This document shows positions 3,861-6,543 of a stretch of 6,543 nucleotides of DNA, in pieces. Every line of letters starts with the position of its first letter. The stretch's first letter is position 1. The notes beneath the pieces are model-generated. The model was not told where the DNA came from, did not search any database, and saw nothing but the letters and a program-made list of their open reading frames with translations. The stretch spans positions 41,086 to 47,628 of the forward strand of contig DIKJ01000252.1 in the NCBI GenBank assembly GCA_002424525.1, written 5' to 3'. Position numbers and translations under genes: made by a program. The stretch comes from Bacteroidales bacterium UBA5621. Its GTDB lineage: Bacteria > Bacteroidota > Bacteroidia > Bacteroidales > VadinHA17.

Positions 3861-6491
3861 ATGAAGGCTCAGGAGCTGAGGAATTTCTTCCTTGAATTTT
3901 TCCGGTCGAAGGGACACCTGATTGTTCCCTCTGCTCCGATGGTTGTCAGGCACGATCCCTCCCTGATGTTCACCAACGCAGGGATGAATCAGTTCAAGGA
4001 CATATTTCTCGGCAATCAGCATCCTCCGGATAAAAGGATAGCGAACTCCCAGAAATGCCTCAGGGTGTCAGGCAAGCACAACGATCTTGAGGAGGTGGGG
4101 CATGACACCTATCACCACACGATGTTTGAGATGCTCGGCAACTGGTCGTTCGGCGATTATTTCAAGAAGGAAGCCATTGAATGGAGCCGCGAACTGCTGG
4201 TCGACAGGCTCGGGATACCCGAGGAGAGGCTCTACGTGACCATCTTTGAGGGCAACAGCCGGGAGAATGTCCCGCGCGACGATGAAGCATTTATGCGCTG
4301 GGAGAAATGCCTGACTGATCCCTCCGGCAGGATACTTGAAGGCTCTAAGAAAGATAATTTCTGGGAGATGGGGGAAACGGGGCCGTGCGGACCCTGTTCG
4401 GAAATCCATGTTGACATAAGGGATGATGAGGAGCGGAGAAGAGTGCCCGGCCACCAGCTTGTTAACAAGGGAGATCCGCAGGTAATAGAAATATGGAACC
4501 TGGTATTCATACAGTATAACCGCCGGTCCGACGGGAAGCTTGAAACACTGCCCTCGAAGCATGTCGATACAGGCATGGGGTTTGAAAGGCTTTGCATGAT
4601 CCTGCAGGGTGTAAAATCGAATTACGACACAGATCTTTTTCAGCCGGTTATAAGGGAGATCTCGAAGATTACCGGAAAGGAATACGGAGTCAGGGACTCC
4701 TGGGACATAGCTCTCCGGGTCATTGCCGATCACCTCAGGGCAGTCGCCTTCTCGGTCGCCGACGGACAGCTTCCTTCGAACAACAAAGCCGGCTATGTAA
4801 TCAGAAGAATACTGCGAAGGGCGGTGAGATACGGTTATAACAACCTTGGCATGGAAGAGCCGTTCATCCACCGTCTTGTTCCTGTGCTCTCAGAGACCAT
4901 GGGCAGTTACTACCCTGAGCTGGACGCAGGTAAGGATCAGATATCCAGAATAATATATGAAGAAGAGAGCGCCTTCCTCAGAACACTGGGGCGCGGCCTC
5001 AGACTGATCGAAAAGACGATATCTGACCTCAAAAAGGAGGGCACGGCACTACTGCCCGGGAAAACAGCATTCGAGCTGTACGACACTTTCGGATTTCCGG
5101 TCGATCTTACCCGCCTGATACTCAAAGAACAGGGAATGGATCTTGATGCTCCCGGATTTGAGAATGAGATGAAGAACCAGAAGGAGCGGTCGAGAGAGGA
5201 TGCTTCAGTCGAAGCCGGCGACTGGATAACAGTACGGGATATCGAGGGCACTGTTTTCACAGGGTACGAAACTACAGAAGATAATGTGCTGATCACCAGA
5301 TACAGGAAGGTGAATCAGAAGGGCAAACAGGCATACCATATCATTTTTGACAGAACACCCTTTTATGCTGAGGCTGGTGGACAGGCTGGCGACTCGGGCA
5401 TTCTCCGTTCAGCGGATGAGTCCATCGGGATAAAAGATACCATAAAGGAAAATAATCTTATCATACACATAACCGAAAAGATGGTTTCTGATCCGGCGAG
5501 TCCCTTTAAAGCTATTGTCGACCGTGAAAAACGACAGATGACCGCAGGAAACCATACTGCAACCCATCTCCTCCATCACGCATTAAGGGCCGTTCTTGGA
5601 AACCATGTTGAGCAGAAAGGATCGCTTGTTACACCCGACAGGCTCCGGTTTGATTTCAGCCATTTCAGCAAGCTCACCAGGGAGGAGATTGAAAAGGTCG
5701 AAGGGATGATAAACCGCCTCGTCAGGCAGGATATTGACAGCAAGGTGACTGATGGTCTGCCGATGGGAGAGGCAAAAACCATGGGAGCAATGTCGCTCTT
5801 CGGGGAGAAATACGGGGATACCGTAAGGGTTGTGGAGTTCGGTGACTCGGTCGAGCTGTGCGGCGGAACCCATGTCAGCAGTACCGGAAGCATTGGTATC
5901 GTGAAAATAATATCGGAAGCTGCGATCGCGGCAGGCGTCAGAAGAATTGAAGCATTTACCGGCGCCAGGGCCGAGGAATACATCAACGAGAGACTCTCTG
6001 CCCTGAACGATATCGCTTCCCTGCTGAAGAGCACCGGAAATGTCAGGGAGAGTGTGGAAAAACTTATCTCAGAAAACTCTTCACTCAGGAAGAGCCTTGA
6101 GAAGTTTGAGGCTCAGGCAGTGAAAACTATGATCAGGAGCCTCGAAGAGAATGCCGTACAGATAAATGGCATTACCCTGCTTGCGGACCGCGCCGACAAC
6201 CAGTCTGCCGATATGCTTAAGAATGTCGCCTTCGGGGTCAGGAACAGATCCGACAACACCGTTCTGGCAATAGGATCAGAGAGCGGGGGCAAGGCTCATA
6301 TACTGATTATGGTGAGCGATAAGCTGGTGAAAGAGAGGAACCTCAGTGCCGTAAGTATTATAAAGGAGATCTCGGGCGAGATAAGGGGAGGCGGCGGAGG
6401 ACAGCCATTTTTCGCCACCGCCGGAGGAAGCGACCCCGGGGGAATTGACAGGGCTCTCGGGAGAGTTAAGGAGTATTTGAAAAGGTTATAA
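3861..6491 (+). CDS. alaS: Alanyl-tRNA synthetase
   Basis: A full-length class II aminoacyl-tRNA synthetase, 876 residues, charging tRNA-Ala with alanine in the cytosol and clearing mischarged Ser/Gly. Numbering from the ATG at 3861: catalytic core about 1-245 with FTNAGMNQFKD (37-47), motif 2 region KHNDLEEVGHDTYHHTMFEMLGNWSF (about 72-97), CGPCSEIH (176-183) and motif 3 GMGFERL (238-244). The tRNA-recognition region follows to about 455. The editing domain has HTATH (His565, His569) and CGGTH (Cys667, His671), the four expected zinc ligands. The C-Ala domain ends with GGGGGQPFFATAGG (about 843-856). Nothing is missing. I prefer 3861 (MKAQELRNFFLEFFRSKGH) because it matches the usual family N-terminus; the in-frame ATG at 3849 would add MIIT. 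Neither has a Shine-Dalgarno sequence. Transcribed divergently from the M23 genes; no clear -7 box was found for it. Confidence 0.98.
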   Translation: MKAQELRNFFLEFFRSKGHLIVPSAPMVVRHDPSLMFTNAGMNQFKDIFLGNQHPPDKRIANSQKCLRVSGKHNDLEEVGHDTYHHTMFEMLGNWSFGDYFKKEAIEWSRELLVDRLGIPEERLYVTIFEGNSRENVPRDDEAFMRWEKCLTDPSGRILEGSKKDNFWEMGETGPCGPCSEIHVDIRDDEERRRVPGHQLVNKGDPQVIEIWNLVFIQYNRRSDGKLETLPSKHVDTGMGFERLCMILQGVKSNYDTDLFQPVIREISKITGKEYGVRDSWDIALRVIADHLRAVAFSVADGQLPSNNKAGYVIRRILRRAVRYGYNNLGMEEPFIHRLVPVLSETMGSYYPELDAGKDQISRIIYEEESAFLRTLGRGLRLIEKTISDLKKEGTALLPGKTAFELYDTFGFPVDLTRLILKEQGMDLDAPGFENEMKNQKERSREDASVEAGDWITVRDIEGTVFTGYETTEDNVLITRYRKVNQKGKQAYHIIFDRTPFYAEAGGQAGDSGILRSADESIGIKDTIKENNLIIHITEKMVSDPASPFKAIVDREKRQMTAGNHTATHLLHHALRAVLGNHVEQKGSLVTPDRLRFDFSHFSKLTREEIEKVEGMINRLVRQDIDSKVTDGLPMGEAKTMGAMSLFGEKYGDTVRVVEFGDSVELCGGTHVSSTGSIGIVKIISEAAIAAGVRRIEAFTGARAEEYINERLSALNDIASLLKSTGNVRESVEKLISENSSLRKSLEKFEAQAVKTMIRSLEENAVQINGITLLADRADNQSADMLKNVAFGVRNRSDNTVLAIGSESGGKAHILIMVSDKLVKERNLSAVSIIKEISGEIRGGGGGQPFFATAGGSDPGGIDRALGRVKEYLKRL

Positions 6492-6506
6492 CCCCCCGGT
6501 TTTTTT
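6490..6506 (+). terminator. Weak candidate intrinsic terminator after alaS
   Basis: Overlapping the end of the stop codon, AACC can pair with GGTT across a CCCC loop, followed directly by a T-run. The stem is only four base pairs, so it is a weak structure for an intrinsic terminator, though placement and T-run fit. The same AACC also completes the palindrome GGTTATAACC that spans the stop codon. A promoter-like box begins two bases later. Confidence 0.35.
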
Positions 6507-6507
6507 G

Positions 6508-6515
6508 TACATTTG
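6508..6515 (+). promoter_or_regulatory. Candidate -7 promoter box for a gene beyond the right edge
   Basis: TACATTTG is a perfect TAnnTTTG match just after the alaS T-run. No TTG lies 17-23 bp upstream (the nearest, at 6477-6479, is 28 bp away), so only half of the promoter is convincing. An ATG follows at 6532, 16 bases past the box, a usual arrangement for a short leader in Bacteroidota. Confidence 0.4.
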
Positions 6516-6531
6516 AAACTTTCCGTTCAGA

Positions 6532-6543
6532 ATGAGAAGACCA
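6532..6543 (+). CDS. Possible start of a downstream gene (only four codons in the window)
   Basis: ATG at 6532 opens a frame reading Met-Arg-Arg-Pro before the sequence ends. The only support is its position downstream of a perfect -7 box and after a candidate terminator for alaS. Four residues give no family information and a coincidental ATG is possible. Confidence 0.25.

Noticed and set aside
4068..4871. Long minus-strand open frame (267 codons) inside alaS
   Set aside because: It lies wholly within the well-supported alaS coding region, has no recognisable domain, and its open length reflects codon composition of the opposite strand.

Overview
The window looks like chromosomal core sequence from a member of the Bacteroidota, probably Bacteroidales or a near relative of moderate GC content. 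Four things point there: two perfect copies of the Bacteroidota sigma-factor -7 box (TAnnTTTG) sit just upstream of genes; start codons mostly lack Shine-Dalgarno sequences; the Nif3-family protein is the long ~364-residue form with a CutA/PII-like insertion; and the gene order alaS, M23 peptidase, short MerR regulator, Nif3-like, C4 zinc-ribbon is one I recall from that phylum. No plasmid, phage, transposase, CRISPR, rRNA or tRNA signature was seen.

Layout. A divergent AT-rich region near 3749-3860 separates two transcription directions. Rightward is alaS (start 3861, or 3849), complete, ending at 6491 beside a weak hairpin plus T-run. A perfect -7 box (6508-6515) and an ATG (6532) at the right edge may begin another gene. 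Leftward (minus strand) run, in transcription order, two tandem paralogous membrane-anchored M23 peptidases (3748-2783 and 2701-1730), a 111-residue MerR-type DNA-binding protein (1700-1365), a 218-bp gap, a Nif3-like dinuclear-metal protein (1146-52), and the first 16 codons of what is probably the C4-type zinc-ribbon protein (50 to beyond the left edge), one base after the Nif3 stop.

How they fit together. The two M23 proteins have the same plan: short cytoplasmic N-terminus, one membrane helix, a coiled-coil-like stem and a LytM-type domain with all metal and catalytic residues. They are probably periplasmic peptidoglycan endopeptidases. The MerR protein follows closely and is likely co-transcribed, but has no effector domain, so what it senses is unknown. 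Nif3-like and zinc-ribbon genes form a tightly coupled pair of poorly understood housekeeping proteins. AlaRS is ordinary and complete.

The non-coding interest is concentrated in 1147-1364: a six-copy CTGATTA tandem repeat, an imperfect hairpin overlapping an 8-bp direct repeat, and an 8-bp inverted repeat near both ends of the gap. This may be a small non-coding repeat element. I found no convincing new multi-gene system; the best leads are that composite gap, the divergence of the M23 pair under separate promoters, and a near-leaderless promoter at 2709-2742.
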